Source of the DNA: JAKPAM01 sp047601745
GTDB lineage: Bacteria; Pseudomonadota; Gammaproteobacteria; Burkholderiales; Burkholderiaceae_E
NCBI GenBank assembly: GCA_047601745.1
Contig: JASGIS010000001.1
Coordinates: forward strand, 372,001-436,000
Length of the DNA: 64,000 bases
Direction: 5' to 3'
This document shows positions 1 through 8,471 of the stretch, piece by piece. Each line of letters starts with the position of its first letter. Position 1 is the stretch's first letter. A program made the position numbers and the translations under genes. The notes below the pieces were generated by a model. The model did no database searches. It saw only the letters and a list, made by a program, of their open reading frames with translations, and was not told the origin of the DNA.

Positions 1-446
1 CCCGGTGCCTGCAACGCGCCGCCGCCGGCCCCGGCGCCCAGCAGGCCGCCGAGGATCGAGCCCAGTCCCCCCTCGAGACCGCCGCCCGCCGGCGCGGCGG
101 TATTCGGCATGCCGCCGGCCGGCGCGGCACCGCCGCCGCGCGACAGCTTGTCGAGGATGCCGCCGCCGGCCGCGCCCGCCATCCCGCCGAGCACGGCCGG
201 GCCGAGCGACGCGAGGATCTGGTTGAGGATGTCGGCCCGCCCCTGCGGCGACGCATTGCCGAACATGTGGCTGACCATGTCGCCGAGCGGCGGCGTCTGA
301 TCCGAGCGCAAGGTCTCGGCGACGCCTTGCTGGAACACATCCGGCGGCGTGGCGTTGACCACGTCATCGAAATGGCGGTCGGCGTGCTCAGCGTTCAGAC
401 CGCCGGACGCCGTGAAGACCTGCTGAAGGATGTCGAACAAGCCCAC
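1..446 (-). CDS. DUF937 (YidB-like) protein, 3' end cut by window
   Basis: About 148 N-terminal residues are visible and the stop lies beyond the left edge. The start is a GTG at 446 with CAGGAG just upstream; the protein opens MGLFDILQQVF. The helical first 90 residues followed by very Gly/Ala-rich stretches (GGILDKL, GGLGSILGGLLGAG) fit the DUF937/YidB family, whose biochemical role is unknown. It lies 27 bp downstream of the small membrane-protein gene that ends at 474 and reads in the same direction, so the two may be co-transcribed. The family call is moderately certain; no function is implied. Confidence 0.7.
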   Translation of the reverse strand, partial: MGLFDILQQVFTASGGLNAEHADRHFDDVVNATPPDVFQQGVAETLRSDQTPPLGDMVSHMFGNASPQGRADILNQILASLGPAVLGGMAGAAGGGILDKLSRGGGAAPAGGMPNTAAPAGGGLEGGLGSILGGLLGAGAGGGALQAP

Positions 447-473
447 GATCGCTCTCCTGAGAGTGGATGGGAT

Positions 474-719
474 CTACTTCTTGCGGAAAAACCCGTACAG
501 CACCAGCAGCACCGCGGCGCCGACGACGGCGCCGATGAAGCCTGCCGGTTGGCCGGCCTGATACCAGCCCATCCCCTGACCGACGAAGGTCGCGACGATG
601 GAACCGGCGATACCGAGCGCCGAAGTGAGGAAAAAGCCCTTGGGGCCGTCGCCGGGAGTAACGGCCCTTGCGATCAGGCCCGCGACGAAACCGATGAGGA
701 TGGTCCAGATGATTCCCAT
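474..719 (-). CDS. GlsB/YeaQ/YmgE family small membrane protein
   Basis: An 81-residue protein opening MGIIWTILIGFVAG, with three hydrophobic segments (about residues 3-20, 30-48 and 60-77), a Gly-rich pattern (GIAGSIVATFVGQ) and a basic end (RKK). Length and pattern fit the transglycosylase-associated / GlsB-YeaQ-YmgE family of inner-membrane proteins, often stress-induced and of unknown mechanism. An ATG 18 codons further up exists, but the short form has the family's usual N terminus. It precedes the DUF937 gene in the same direction. Confidence 0.85.
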   Translation of the reverse strand: MGIIWTILIGFVAGLIARAVTPGDGPKGFFLTSALGIAGSIVATFVGQGMGWYQAGQPAGFIGAVVGAAVLLVLYGFFRKK

Positions 720-794
720 GCAACACTCCGATGAAGGCCGGCAACGCCAGCGAAACCGATTATCCCCGATCATCGGGCGCCGGCCGCGGCGCCG

Positions 795-2759
795 TCAGAG
801 CCCGAACTGCAAGCGCGCGAGCCGCGCGTAATGTCCATCGACGGCGATCAGCTCGCGATGCGTCCCCTGTTCTACGAGCCGGCCGCGATCCAGCACCACG
901 ATCCGGTCGGCCTCGACGACCGTCGCCAGGCGATGCGCGATCACCAACGTCGTACGCCCCTTCATCGCCACGCGCAACGCCTGCTGGACCAGCCGCTCGC
1001 TCTCGGCGTCCAGCGCGCTGGTGGCCTCGTCGAGCAGCAATAGCGGCGGGTTCTTGAGCAAGGCGCGCGCGATCGCGATTCGCTGTCGCTGCCCCCCGGA
1101 CAGCCTGACACCGCGCTCGCCGAGGAAGCTGCGGTAACCGTCGGGCAGCGCGGAGATGAACTCGTCGGCGTACGCGGCCGCGGCCGCCGCCCTGACCTCG
1201 TCGTCGCTGGCGTCCAGGCGACCGTAGCGGATGTTCTCCATCGCGTCGGCCGAAAACACGGTGTTGTCCTGCGCGACGATGCCGATGCGCTCGCGCAGCC
1301 GCGTCGGCTCGCCTTCGCGCACGTCGACGCCGTCGATGCGGATCACGCCTCGCTGCGGATCGTAGAAGCGCAGCAGCAACTGGAACAGCGTCGTCTTGCC
1401 GGCGCCCGACGGACCGACGATGGCCACCGTCCGGCCGGGCTCGATCGCCAGCGACAACGCGTCGATCGCGGGCTCGCCGGGCCGCGATGGATAGCAGAAC
1501 GTCACCTGGTCGAAGACGACCGACGAGCCCTGCGGCCCCTGCGGCGAGCCGGACGCCGGCATCCGCGCCGACGCCGACGCCGACGCCGACTCTGCCGCTG
1601 CCGCTGCCGATGCCGACCGCGCCGCGCCGACGGCCGAAATACCGGGCTCCGAAACACCGGCATCCGATGCGCCGGCCTCCGATGCAAGCGCTTTCGAAGC
1701 ACCGGTGCCCGCTGCACCGGCGTCCGCTGCGCCGGCGCCGGCGCCGAGCGCGACGATCGCCGGCCGCGCGGCCAGCAGCTCGATCAGGCGCTCGGTCGCG
1801 CCGACCGCGCGCTGCACGTCGCCCCAGACCTCGGACAGCGCGCCGGTCGACGACGCGACCATCGCCGCGTAGAGGATGAACTGGGTCAGCGTGCCGATCG
1901 TGATCTGCCCGGCCAGCACGGCCTTGGCGCCGAGCCACAGCACGAAGACGATCGCGCCGAAGATCAGCACGATCGCGGCCGCGGTCAGCGCCGATCGCGC
2001 GCGGATCCGGCGCGTCGCCGCGTCGAACGCCTCGGCGCTGGCCGCCGCAAAGCGATCGGCCTCGAACCCCTCGCGCGCGAACGCCTGCACGGTCTGGATC
2101 GCGCCGAGCCGCTCGCCGGCCATCGCGCTGGTGTCGGCCAGCCGGTCCTGGCTGCGCCGCGACAAGGTCCGGACCCGTCGGCCGAACATCAGGATCGGCG
2201 CCATCATCAGCACGATCAGCCCGGCGATGATCGAGGCCAGCCGCGGACTGGTGATCATCATCAGCACCAGGCTGCCGCCGAACAGCAGCGCGCTGCGCAG
2301 TCCCATCGATACGCTGGTGCCGACCAGCGTCTGCACCAGCGTCGCATCGGCGCTCAGGCGCGACAGCACCTCGCCGGCCTGCAGCGTCTCGAAGAACCGC
2401 GGATCCTGGCCCAGCACGTGCCGGTAGACGGCGTTGCGCAGATCGGTGCTGACGCGTTCGCCGAGCCACGACACCGAGTAGAAGCGCACGGCCGTGCCCA
2501 GCGCCAGCACGACGGCGACGCCGAACAGCGCGACGAACACCCGGTCGACGTGCGTGCTGTCCCCGGCCCGCGCGGCGGCCAGTTGCTGTCCGACGAAGGC
2601 CTGGTCGACCAGTTGCCGGAACGCCAGCGGAATCACCAGCGAGGCACCGGCCGCTACCAGCAGCGCCAGCATCGCGACGGCCAGGCGGCCGCGATACGGA
2701 CGCAGGAACGGCCACAGGCGTCGGAGCAGGGTCAGCGAAGCATCGGCAACACGGGTCAT
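795..2759 (-). CDS. MsbA-like ABC exporter, fused TMD-NBD
   Basis: A 654-residue half-transporter expected to act as a homodimer in the inner membrane. Residues about 1-330 form the six-helix exporter domain. The nucleotide-binding domain (about 412-654) has Walker A GPSGAGKTT, signature LSGGQRQR, Walker B LLLLDEATSALD and switch His in VIAHRL, so it should hydrolyse ATP. Between them lies a linker of roughly 75 residues made almost only of Ala, Gly, Ser, Asp and Glu, much longer than usual for MsbA/LmrA relatives. The start used is the ATG opening MTRVADASLTLLRRLW; the frame stays open far upstream but that part has no exporter character. The substrate cannot be read from the sequence; lipid or drug export are both possible. 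A diverging exported-protein gene lies upstream. Confidence 0.88.
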   Translation of the reverse strand: MTRVADASLTLLRRLWPFLRPYRGRLAVAMLALLVAAGASLVIPLAFRQLVDQAFVGQQLAAARAGDSTHVDRVFVALFGVAVVLALGTAVRFYSVSWLGERVSTDLRNAVYRHVLGQDPRFFETLQAGEVLSRLSADATLVQTLVGTSVSMGLRSALLFGGSLVLMMITSPRLASIIAGLIVLMMAPILMFGRRVRTLSRRSQDRLADTSAMAGERLGAIQTVQAFAREGFEADRFAAASAEAFDAATRRIRARSALTAAAIVLIFGAIVFVLWLGAKAVLAGQITIGTLTQFILYAAMVASSTGALSEVWGDVQRAVGATERLIELLAARPAIVALGAGAGAADAGAAGTGASKALASEAGASDAGVSEPGISAVGAARSASAAAAAESASASASARMPASGSPQGPQGSSVVFDQVTFCYPSRPGEPAIDALSLAIEPGRTVAIVGPSGAGKTTLFQLLLRFYDPQRGVIRIDGVDVREGEPTRLRERIGIVAQDNTVFSADAMENIRYGRLDASDDEVRAAAAAAYADEFISALPDGYRSFLGERGVRLSGGQRQRIAIARALLKNPPLLLLDEATSALDAESERLVQQALRVAMKGRTTLVIAHRLATVVEADRIVVLDRGRLVEQGTHRELIAVDGHYARLARLQFGL

Positions 2760-2891
2760 CAGAGGGCGATCGGCATCGCGCGGGTCGGCAGCCAGCCATC
2801 GTAACCCGACGGCCCGGAATCGCCGCCGCCGGCCCCCGGCCGCGCGCTGCGTCGCGCACGCGACAGCGGCCTTCGCAGCGTCACGGGGCCA

Positions 2892-3716
2892 GTGTATGGT
2901 ACGAAGCCGATGCCGACCGCTCTCCGCTCCCTGCTCGCGCGGAACCGCACGATCCGCGCCCCATCGCCCCGGATGCGCCCGCCGCGCCGGATCGCGGCCG
3001 CGTCGGCGGTCATCGGTCTGGCGGCGTTCGGCGCCGTCGTGCACGCGCAGCCGCGCGCGCCGGGCACAACGGGCACGCCGCCGGCATCGATGCTGGCCGG
3101 CTCGCGCGCCGAACAGAGCTGGCACGTGCTGATCGAACAGGGCGGCACCGTGCACGCGCTCGAGCGCAAACCGGTGCTCAAGCTCGCGCCGTTCACGCTG
3201 CTGTTCACCGGCCCCGCCTCTTACGCGTACGCGCTGATCGCCGTCCGCCACGCGTCGGCGCTGCCCGCCGCGCCGGATTTCGCGACGATGAAGGCGCTGG
3301 TGCAACCCGATCGCCTGGCGCCCGAGAAATCGGACCGTACCGATCATGAGCTGACGATCAACGACGATGCGAGCATCGCGGCGCGCACGGCGATCGCGCA
3401 TCTGTGGGTCGAGGATGCGGCGCGCGACGCGCACGCGTTCCTGCGCTTCGACGTGGCGCCCGATGGCCGGGCGATCGCGGTCCGGCCGGTGTCCAGCCTG
3501 TGCCGTCCGTCGTTCCGGATCGACCGTCCGGACTGCCGCGACCTGAGCGAGATCGCCGCGCGGCAGGCGTTGATGCCCAAGCGCCCGCGACGGCCCGCAC
3601 CGAGCGCGCGCTCGCCCGAGGACTTCGCGATCCTGGTGGCGGCGATTCCGGCCGGCAGGCTGACGCGCTTCGAGACGCCTCGCGTCTACGAGATCCGCTT
3701 CGCGCCGGCGCCCTGA
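2892..3716 (+). CDS. exported protein of unknown function
   Basis: Up to 274 residues. A Sec signal is seen in MRPPRRIAAASAVIGLAA ending at VHA/Q, with Met28 as the best-placed start for it; in-frame ATGs at 2892 and 2910 would add a basic leader, and no clear Shine-Dalgarno decides between them. The mature part is mixed alpha/beta with one close Cys pair (SLCRPSFRIDRPDCRD) that could form a disulphide in the periplasm. No family was recognised. It is divergent from the ABC exporter (132 bp between starts). Its TGA stop lies inside the first unit of a 13-bp tandem repeat array. Confidence 0.6.
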   Translation: MYGTKPMPTALRSLLARNRTIRAPSPRMRPPRRIAAASAVIGLAAFGAVVHAQPRAPGTTGTPPASMLAGSRAEQSWHVLIEQGGTVHALERKPVLKLAPFTLLFTGPASYAYALIAVRHASALPAAPDFATMKALVQPDRLAPEKSDRTDHELTINDDASIAARTAIAHLWVEDAARDAHAFLRFDVAPDGRAIAVRPVSSLCRPSFRIDRPDCRDLSEIAARQALMPKRPRRPAPSARSPEDFAILVAAIPAGRLTRFETPRVYEIRFAPAP

Positions 3717-3845
3717 TCCCGGCGCCCTGATCCCGGCACCTGATCCCGGCACCTGATCCCGGCACCTGATCCCGGCACCTGATCCCGGCACCTGATCCCG
3801 GCACGCCGATCCGGACGCCTGATCCCGGCACGCCGATCCCGGCAG
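3711..3845. repeat. 13-bp tandem repeat array (CCTGATCCCGGCA)n
   Basis: Around ten head-to-tail copies of CCTGATCCCGGCA. The first spacing is 14 bp, the next five are exact 13-bp steps, and the last three copies are degenerate (GCCGATCC forms). The array begins on the stop codon of the exported-protein gene and fills most of the gap to the next gene. Each unit carries TGA, and because 13 is not a multiple of three the array stops all three forward frames. There are no spacers between units. Confidence 0.95.
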
Positions 3846-3938
3846 CCGGAGAACTGCGCGCTCCAGCCTCAAGTCTGCCGCGCGGCGGCCGATAACCCAG
3901 GCGTTGCCGGGCATCCGGCGTTCGTCGTGGATCGACCG

Positions 3939-4145
3939 ATGTCTTCAGACCTGACGATCAATGCCGCCATCGGCGCCGTGCTGGCGATGCAGCGCGTGCG
4001 TTCGGTCAACGAGGCGCAGTTGCTGATGTATCGCAAGGCGCTGGACCTGTCGGCCGCCAGCGTACAGTCGATGATCGACACGCTGCCTCAGCCCGCGCTG
4101 GCCACCTCGGGAACCCTTGGCACGCGGCTGAACGTATACGCCTGA
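3939..4145 (+). CDS. YjfB-type putative motility protein
   Basis: A 68-residue protein opening MSSDLTINAAIGAVLAMQ. It has the layout of the YjfB putative motility family: a helical N-terminal half, a YRKALDLSAASVQSMIDTLP helix, a Pro/Ala-rich stretch and a short end of the type LGTRLNVYA. An ATG four codons upstream is equally possible and neither has a strong ribosome site. It stands alone between the 13-bp repeat array and a convergent gene that ends 28 bp downstream. The family's role in motility is only inferred from genomic association. Confidence 0.65.
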   Translation: MSSDLTINAAIGAVLAMQRVRSVNEAQLLMYRKALDLSAASVQSMIDTLPQPALATSGTLGTRLNVYA

Positions 4146-4173
4146 GCGGCGCCGCCGATCCCCGCGGCGCGCG

Positions 4174-5727
4174 TCACGGCGACGGCGCGAACCGCCACGC
4201 CGGCACGCCGTCCGGCGTCTGCGAGACGATGCCCGCCGCGCCGGTCGGCCAGACCTCGTCGTCGACCAGCCGCGCGAGCGCATCGGCGTCGCTGCCGTCG
4301 ATCCGCGCGAGCACGCGTTCGCCGGCCGGGTTGCGGCCGATCACGGCCGCCGAAGCCGGCTGGCCCGAACGGTCGTACAGGATCGTGAAGGTTTCGATCT
4401 CGGCCGGTCCTTCGTAGCCGGCGTTCAACGCCGGCACCGGGCCGCGCCGCGCATCGGCGGCCGCCTGGACCGAATAATCGGCGCGCAGGTCGGTCGCGTC
4501 GGCCGCGCGCTCGTTGAGGCCGCCGGCCAGCACCAGCGCGTGATGCTTGGTCGCCAGCCCGCCCTGGCCGTACAGCAGCGCCTGCTGCCGCGGGTGCGCG
4601 CGCAGGCGGCGGACCATGCCGCAGGTGGCGTGCGTCATGTAGTTGTTCAGCGGCGCGCCGAAGAAGCTCAGGCCGCCGATCGTCGTCAACGGCGTCTGCG
4701 GCGCCAGGCCGAGCACCCGCATCGCCATCTTCGGCACGATCGGAAAGCAGCTGTACAGCTCGATCGCGTCGACCGCGCCGGACCGGGCCGCCAGCGCACC
4801 CGCGGTCTCGAGCACCACCTGCTGCGACGCGGTGCCGAGGAAATCGTCGCGCTGCAGGAAATCGTCGGCTTCGTTGGCGGCCGCGCCGCCGAGCACGCGG
4901 ATGCAGCGCGACGGATCGATGCCCATCCGGCGCGCCCGAGCGAGGCTGGTCAGGATCACCGCCGCGCCCTGGTTGACCGCCGGATTGGCGACCATGCGCT
5001 TCGTGTACGGCCAAGCGATCAGCCGGTTGTCGGCCGAGGGCTGGCCGACTTCGTCCGGCGCGAACGCCTGGCGGCCCCAGGCGCTCGGCGTGTCCGCCGC
5101 GACCTGCGAGAACGTCGACCAGATCCGCGCCGATTCGGCGCGCGACTGCGCCGGCGTCTGCCCCCAGGCACGCGGCGCGGCGTTCTCGTACAACGGATAG
5201 ACGGTGATCGGCTGCGCGATGCCGAGCGCGGCCGACAGCGGATGCTGCTTGTCGCGCGAACGCGCGGGCGCGGCGGCCGTGCCTTGCGGCGTCCACGGCA
5301 GCTCCACGCCGGCCGTCCGCGCCTTGTTGACGCTGTACTGCGACTCGGCACCGACGACGGCGGCGACCCGGCATTCGCCGCGGGCGATCGCCAGCGCCGA
5401 CTCGTGCAGGAAGCGGATCGGCGTCTCGCCGCCGACCGGCCCATAGACCAGCGTGCGCGGCGCGACGCCCAGCCGCTGCGCGAGCAGCCGTTCGGGCTGG
5501 TCATAGAGCCAGGACACCTCGCAGACCAGATACAGCGCATCCAGATCGGCGAGCAGGCCGGCGCCCGCGTCGGCGTCGGCGGCTCGCAGCGCGTCTTCCA
5601 TCAGCGCGATCGGCTCGCGCCCGTCCTGCGGCCGGGCCGGCCGATCGGCCAGGTCGGCGACGCCGACGATGACGGGGATGCGGTCTTCGGACAAGGGGAT
5701 GCGGTCTTCGGACAAGGTCGTGTTCAT
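4174..5727 (-). CDS. thiolase-like protein (TLP1-type), catalytic Cys missing
   Basis: A 517-residue protein of thiolase fold, commonly annotated acetyl-CoA acetyltransferase. The thiolase nucleophile loop (normally C-G/A-S-G) reads GGETP at residues 99-103, and the C-terminal CxG motif is replaced by YGQGGLATKHH. Both active-site cysteines of biosynthetic and degradative thiolases are therefore absent, which fits the thiolase-like protein type 1 group; classical thiolysis is unlikely. The start ATG at 5727 overlaps the upstream permease stop (ATGA), indicating translational coupling. The N terminus contains a doubled LSEDRIP encoded by an exact 21-bp duplication. It is the last gene of the leftward catabolic operon. 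Confidence 0.8.
   Translation of the reverse strand: MNTTLSEDRIPLSEDRIPVIVGVADLADRPARPQDGREPIALMEDALRAADADAGAGLLADLDALYLVCEVSWLYDQPERLLAQRLGVAPRTLVYGPVGGETPIRFLHESALAIARGECRVAAVVGAESQYSVNKARTAGVELPWTPQGTAAAPARSRDKQHPLSAALGIAQPITVYPLYENAAPRAWGQTPAQSRAESARIWSTFSQVAADTPSAWGRQAFAPDEVGQPSADNRLIAWPYTKRMVANPAVNQGAAVILTSLARARRMGIDPSRCIRVLGGAAANEADDFLQRDDFLGTASQQVVLETAGALAARSGAVDAIELYSCFPIVPKMAMRVLGLAPQTPLTTIGGLSFFGAPLNNYMTHATCGMVRRLRAHPRQQALLYGQGGLATKHHALVLAGGLNERAADATDLRADYSVQAAADARRGPVPALNAGYEGPAEIETFTILYDRSGQPASAAVIGRNPAGERVLARIDGSDADALARLVDDEVWPTGAAGIVSQTPDGVPAWRFAPSP
5677..5718. repeat. 21-bp tandem duplication inside a CDS
   Basis: Two adjacent copies of a 21-bp unit beginning GATGCGGTCTTCGG. 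They encode the doubled LSEDRIP at the N terminus of the thiolase-like protein. The copies differ only at the last base, which points to a recent duplication. Confidence 0.9.
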
Positions 5728-6980
5728 GCGGAATCTGCTCCAACGGATCGATGCTTGACGGGGCGGCCGAACCAGACTCCCAGCGCCGCGACCGCCGCCA
5801 GCGCGGCGCAACCGAGCAGCGGAAGCCGATAATCGCCGGCCGCCTCGCGCGCGGCGCCCATCAGGTAAGCGCCGCACGCGTAGATGAATTGCGTGATGCC
5901 GACCGCCAGCCGGTTGACGCGGTTGAACTGCGCGGACGGGAATTCGCGCTGGATCAGCAGGCCGGGGTAAGTGATCATGTTGCCGACCGCCAGGCCGGCG
6001 GCGACGCAGCCGGCGTACAGGATCACCGGTTCGGTGGCGAACGCCAGCAGCAGCAGGCCGCCCGCCTGCAGCACGAAGTTCAGCGCCGCCAGCGCCCGGC
6101 GTTCGAGCCGGTCCATCAACGCGCCGGCCAGCAGGCGGCCGGCGACCGCGCACACCGTCGTCAGGCCGACGGCCCACGCGGCCGACTGCGCGCCGATCAG
6201 CGGCCGCAGCATCGACAACTGATGCGTGAGGAACCCGACCTGCACGGTGAGCCCGATCGAGAACGGCACGGTATTGCTCAGGAAGCCTGGCGAGCCGAGC
6301 ACGCGCGCCAGCGGCCAGGGCGCCTGGCCGTCGTCGCGAGCGGCCTGCGCGCGCGGCCCGGCGTCGCCGTCGACCTGCTGGCCGACGGCCGCCGGTTCGC
6401 GCACGAAGCAGCGCCAGGCGACGGCCAGCACGACCGCGGCCAGCACGAGGGCCGCGCCGGTCAGGCCGTCCCGGAACCCTTTGGCCGCGATCATCGCCGT
6501 CAGCAGCGGGATCACGACGATGCCGCCGAAGCTCGCGCCGGTCAGCGCGATGCTCAGCGCCAGGCCGCGCTTGCGGTCGAACCACGGCGCGAGGATCGCA
6601 TTGATCGCCGAGCTGCTCATCGTCGTCCAGCCGACCGACATCGCCAACATCGCCGCGTGGAAGTGCCACAGCCGCGTCGACCAGGCGATGACGATCACCG
6701 CCGCGGTCATCGCCAGCGTGCCGACCGTGACCGACACCCGTGGTCCGGCGCGATCGATCCACGGGCCGCAAGTCATGATCAGCAGCGCGCTGAACCAGAA
6801 ATAACCGGTGATCGCGGCCGAGGTCGCGCCGATCGGCAGCCCGCGCTCGCCGGTCAGGTAAGCGAGATACAGGCCCGCGCCGTAGAAGCCGAGGCCCCAG
6901 GCGACCGTGGCCATGACGAAGCAGCCGGCCACGACCTCCCAGCCTCGGAACCAGGCGCCCGCCCGCGGATGTGCTGCCAC
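5724..6980 (-). CDS. MFS permease
   Basis: A 418-residue protein with about twelve hydrophobic helices and a central loop (about 195-225) rich in Asp, Gln and Arg, as in the major facilitator superfamily. The loop between helices 2 and 3 carries GPWIDRAGPRVS, a variant of the MFS motif A, and a second DRLERR loop marks the second half. It probably moves a small organic acid or related compound across the inner membrane, given its place between an amidohydrolase and a thiolase-like gene. The stop overlaps the next start by 4 bp, so the two are translationally coupled. The substrate is unknown. Confidence 0.85.
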   Translation of the reverse strand: MAAHPRAGAWFRGWEVVAGCFVMATVAWGLGFYGAGLYLAYLTGERGLPIGATSAAITGYFWFSALLIMTCGPWIDRAGPRVSVTVGTLAMTAAVIVIAWSTRLWHFHAAMLAMSVGWTTMSSSAINAILAPWFDRKRGLALSIALTGASFGGIVVIPLLTAMIAAKGFRDGLTGAALVLAAVVLAVAWRCFVREPAAVGQQVDGDAGPRAQAARDDGQAPWPLARVLGSPGFLSNTVPFSIGLTVQVGFLTHQLSMLRPLIGAQSAAWAVGLTTVCAVAGRLLAGALMDRLERRALAALNFVLQAGGLLLLAFATEPVILYAGCVAAGLAVGNMITYPGLLIQREFPSAQFNRVNRLAVGITQFIYACGAYLMGAAREAAGDYRLPLLGCAALAAVAALGVWFGRPVKHRSVGADSA

Positions 6981-7020
6981 GATTCGTGTTTCCTCGTACC
7001 GCGGGCGCCGCCCTGCCGCG

Positions 7021-8421
7021 TCAGCGCGGCCGGTCGAGTTCGTCGAGCGCGAGCGCGGCCAGCGCCTTGGCGCCGACCGGCATCGCGTCCTCGTCGAAAT
7101 CGAACTTCGGCGAATGGTTCGGCGCCGGCGGCCGTCCCTTCGGCGGCGCGCCGAGGATGAAGAAGAAGCCGGGCACCTTCAACTGATAGTCGGAAAAGTC
7201 TTCCGAACCGCTGACCAGCGGGATCACGATGGCCTTGTCGCCGGTGGCGGCCTGCAGCACCGGCACCGCCTGCTTGGACAACGCGGCCGGGTTGACGGTC
7301 GGCGGATAGGACACCGTGGTGAACGTCACGTCGGCCTTCGCGCCGCTGGCCGTCGCGATCGACGTCGCCGTCGTCGTGATGCGTTGCTTGGCGTCCTCGC
7401 GCAGCTTGTTGTCGAACGTGCGCAGCGTGCCCAGCATGTCGACGGTATCCGGAATGATGTTCTCGCGGTTGCCGCCGTTGATCGCGCCGATCGTCACCAC
7501 GGTCGGCACCGCGGTGATGTCGAGCTGGCGGCTGACGATCGTCTGCAGGCCGTTGACGATCTGCGCCGACGCGGCGATCGGATCGATGCCGTCCCACGGG
7601 CGCGAACCGTGCGTCTGGCGACCGGTCACCTTGATCCGGAAACCGTCGGCGCCGGCCATCATCGGCCCGATCCGATAGCCGACGCTGCCGGTCGCCGGAC
7701 CGGGCGCCAGGTGCAGGCCGTAGATCGCGTCGACCTTAGGATCGTCGAGCACGCCCTCGGCGATCATCGCCTTGGCGCCGAACAGGTCGTGCTCGTGCTG
7801 CGGCTCCTCGGAGCGTCCCTCCTCGGCCGGCTGGAACACGAACTTGACCGTCCCCTTGATCTGCTCGCGCATGCCCGCCAGCATCTCGGCGACGCCCATC
7901 AGGATCGCCGTGTGGCCGTCGTGCCCGCACGCGTGCATGACCGGCGAATCCTTGCCGAAGTTGCGCGCGACGACCTTGGACGCGAACGGCAGGCCGGTGA
8001 CTTCCTCGACCGGCAGCGCATCCATGTCGGCGCGCAGCGCGACGACCTTGTCGCCGGGCTGGCCGCCCTTGAGCAGGCCGACGACGCCGGTGCCGCCGAC
8101 GCCGGTCTTGACCTCCAGGCCCAGCGCGCGCAGATGGTCGGCGACGAGTTTGGCCGTGCGCACCTCCTGGCCCGACAGCTCGGGGTGCTCATGAATGTCC
8201 CGCCGCCAGGCGATCATCTTCGGCTGCATGGCGGTGGCGCGCCCCTGCAGATCCTGCAGGCGTGCGGCGTCGATCGTCTGCGCCGAAACCGCGGCCGGCA
8301 GGCCGGCCGCCAGCGCGAACCCCGCGGCGAGCGCCGAGGCCGCGGCGACCCCGCCCTTCGCCGTGCGCCCGCGCGCGTCCTCGACCGCGCGACGGGCGCG
8401 GCCCTCGAAACCGAATGTCAT
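7021..8421 (-). CDS. periplasmic M20D-family amidohydrolase
   Basis: A 466-residue zinc-dependent amidohydrolase of the M20 family, subfamily D (hippurate, N-acyl amino acid and auxin-conjugate hydrolases). Metal ligands are visible in HACGHDGHT and in the Glu pair of FQPAEEG. The first 48 residues form a long export signal with basic residues (GRARR) and an Ala-rich core ending VSA/Q, so the enzyme should act in the periplasm. The start used is the ATG at 8421, preceded by TTGGAGAACGAC. It would release a carboxylic acid from an amide before uptake. A hairpin lies between it and the upstream ligase gene. Confidence 0.88.
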   Translation of the reverse strand: MTFGFEGRARRAVEDARGRTAKGGVAAASALAAGFALAAGLPAAVSAQTIDAARLQDLQGRATAMQPKMIAWRRDIHEHPELSGQEVRTAKLVADHLRALGLEVKTGVGGTGVVGLLKGGQPGDKVVALRADMDALPVEEVTGLPFASKVVARNFGKDSPVMHACGHDGHTAILMGVAEMLAGMREQIKGTVKFVFQPAEEGRSEEPQHEHDLFGAKAMIAEGVLDDPKVDAIYGLHLAPGPATGSVGYRIGPMMAGADGFRIKVTGRQTHGSRPWDGIDPIAASAQIVNGLQTIVSRQLDITAVPTVVTIGAINGGNRENIIPDTVDMLGTLRTFDNKLREDAKQRITTTATSIATASGAKADVTFTTVSYPPTVNPAALSKQAVPVLQAATGDKAIVIPLVSGSEDFSDYQLKVPGFFFILGAPPKGRPPAPNHSPKFDFDEDAMPVGAKALAALALDELDRPR

Positions 8422-8439
8422 GTCGTTCTCCAATACGAT

Positions 8440-8463
8440 GGACCGGCGGGTTTCCGCCGGTCC
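8440..8463 (-). terminator. GC-rich perfect hairpin between ligase and amidohydrolase genes
   Basis: GGACCGGCGG and CCGCCGGTCC form a perfect 10-bp stem with a GTTT loop, placed between the ligase stop and the amidohydrolase ribosome site. There is no T-run, so it may be an attenuator or mRNA-stability element rather than a classical terminator. Confidence 0.45.
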
Positions 8464-8471
8464 CGGGTGCG

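Noticed and set aside
760..2859. Leftward 699-residue frame overlapping the ABC exporter
   Set aside because: Arg-rich shadow of the exporter in another frame; all ABC motifs are in the 795-2759 frame.
3711..3845. Tandem array considered as a CRISPR
   Set aside because: Units of 13 bp are directly adjacent without spacers, and no cas gene is present. The same applies to the 12-bp array at 52340.
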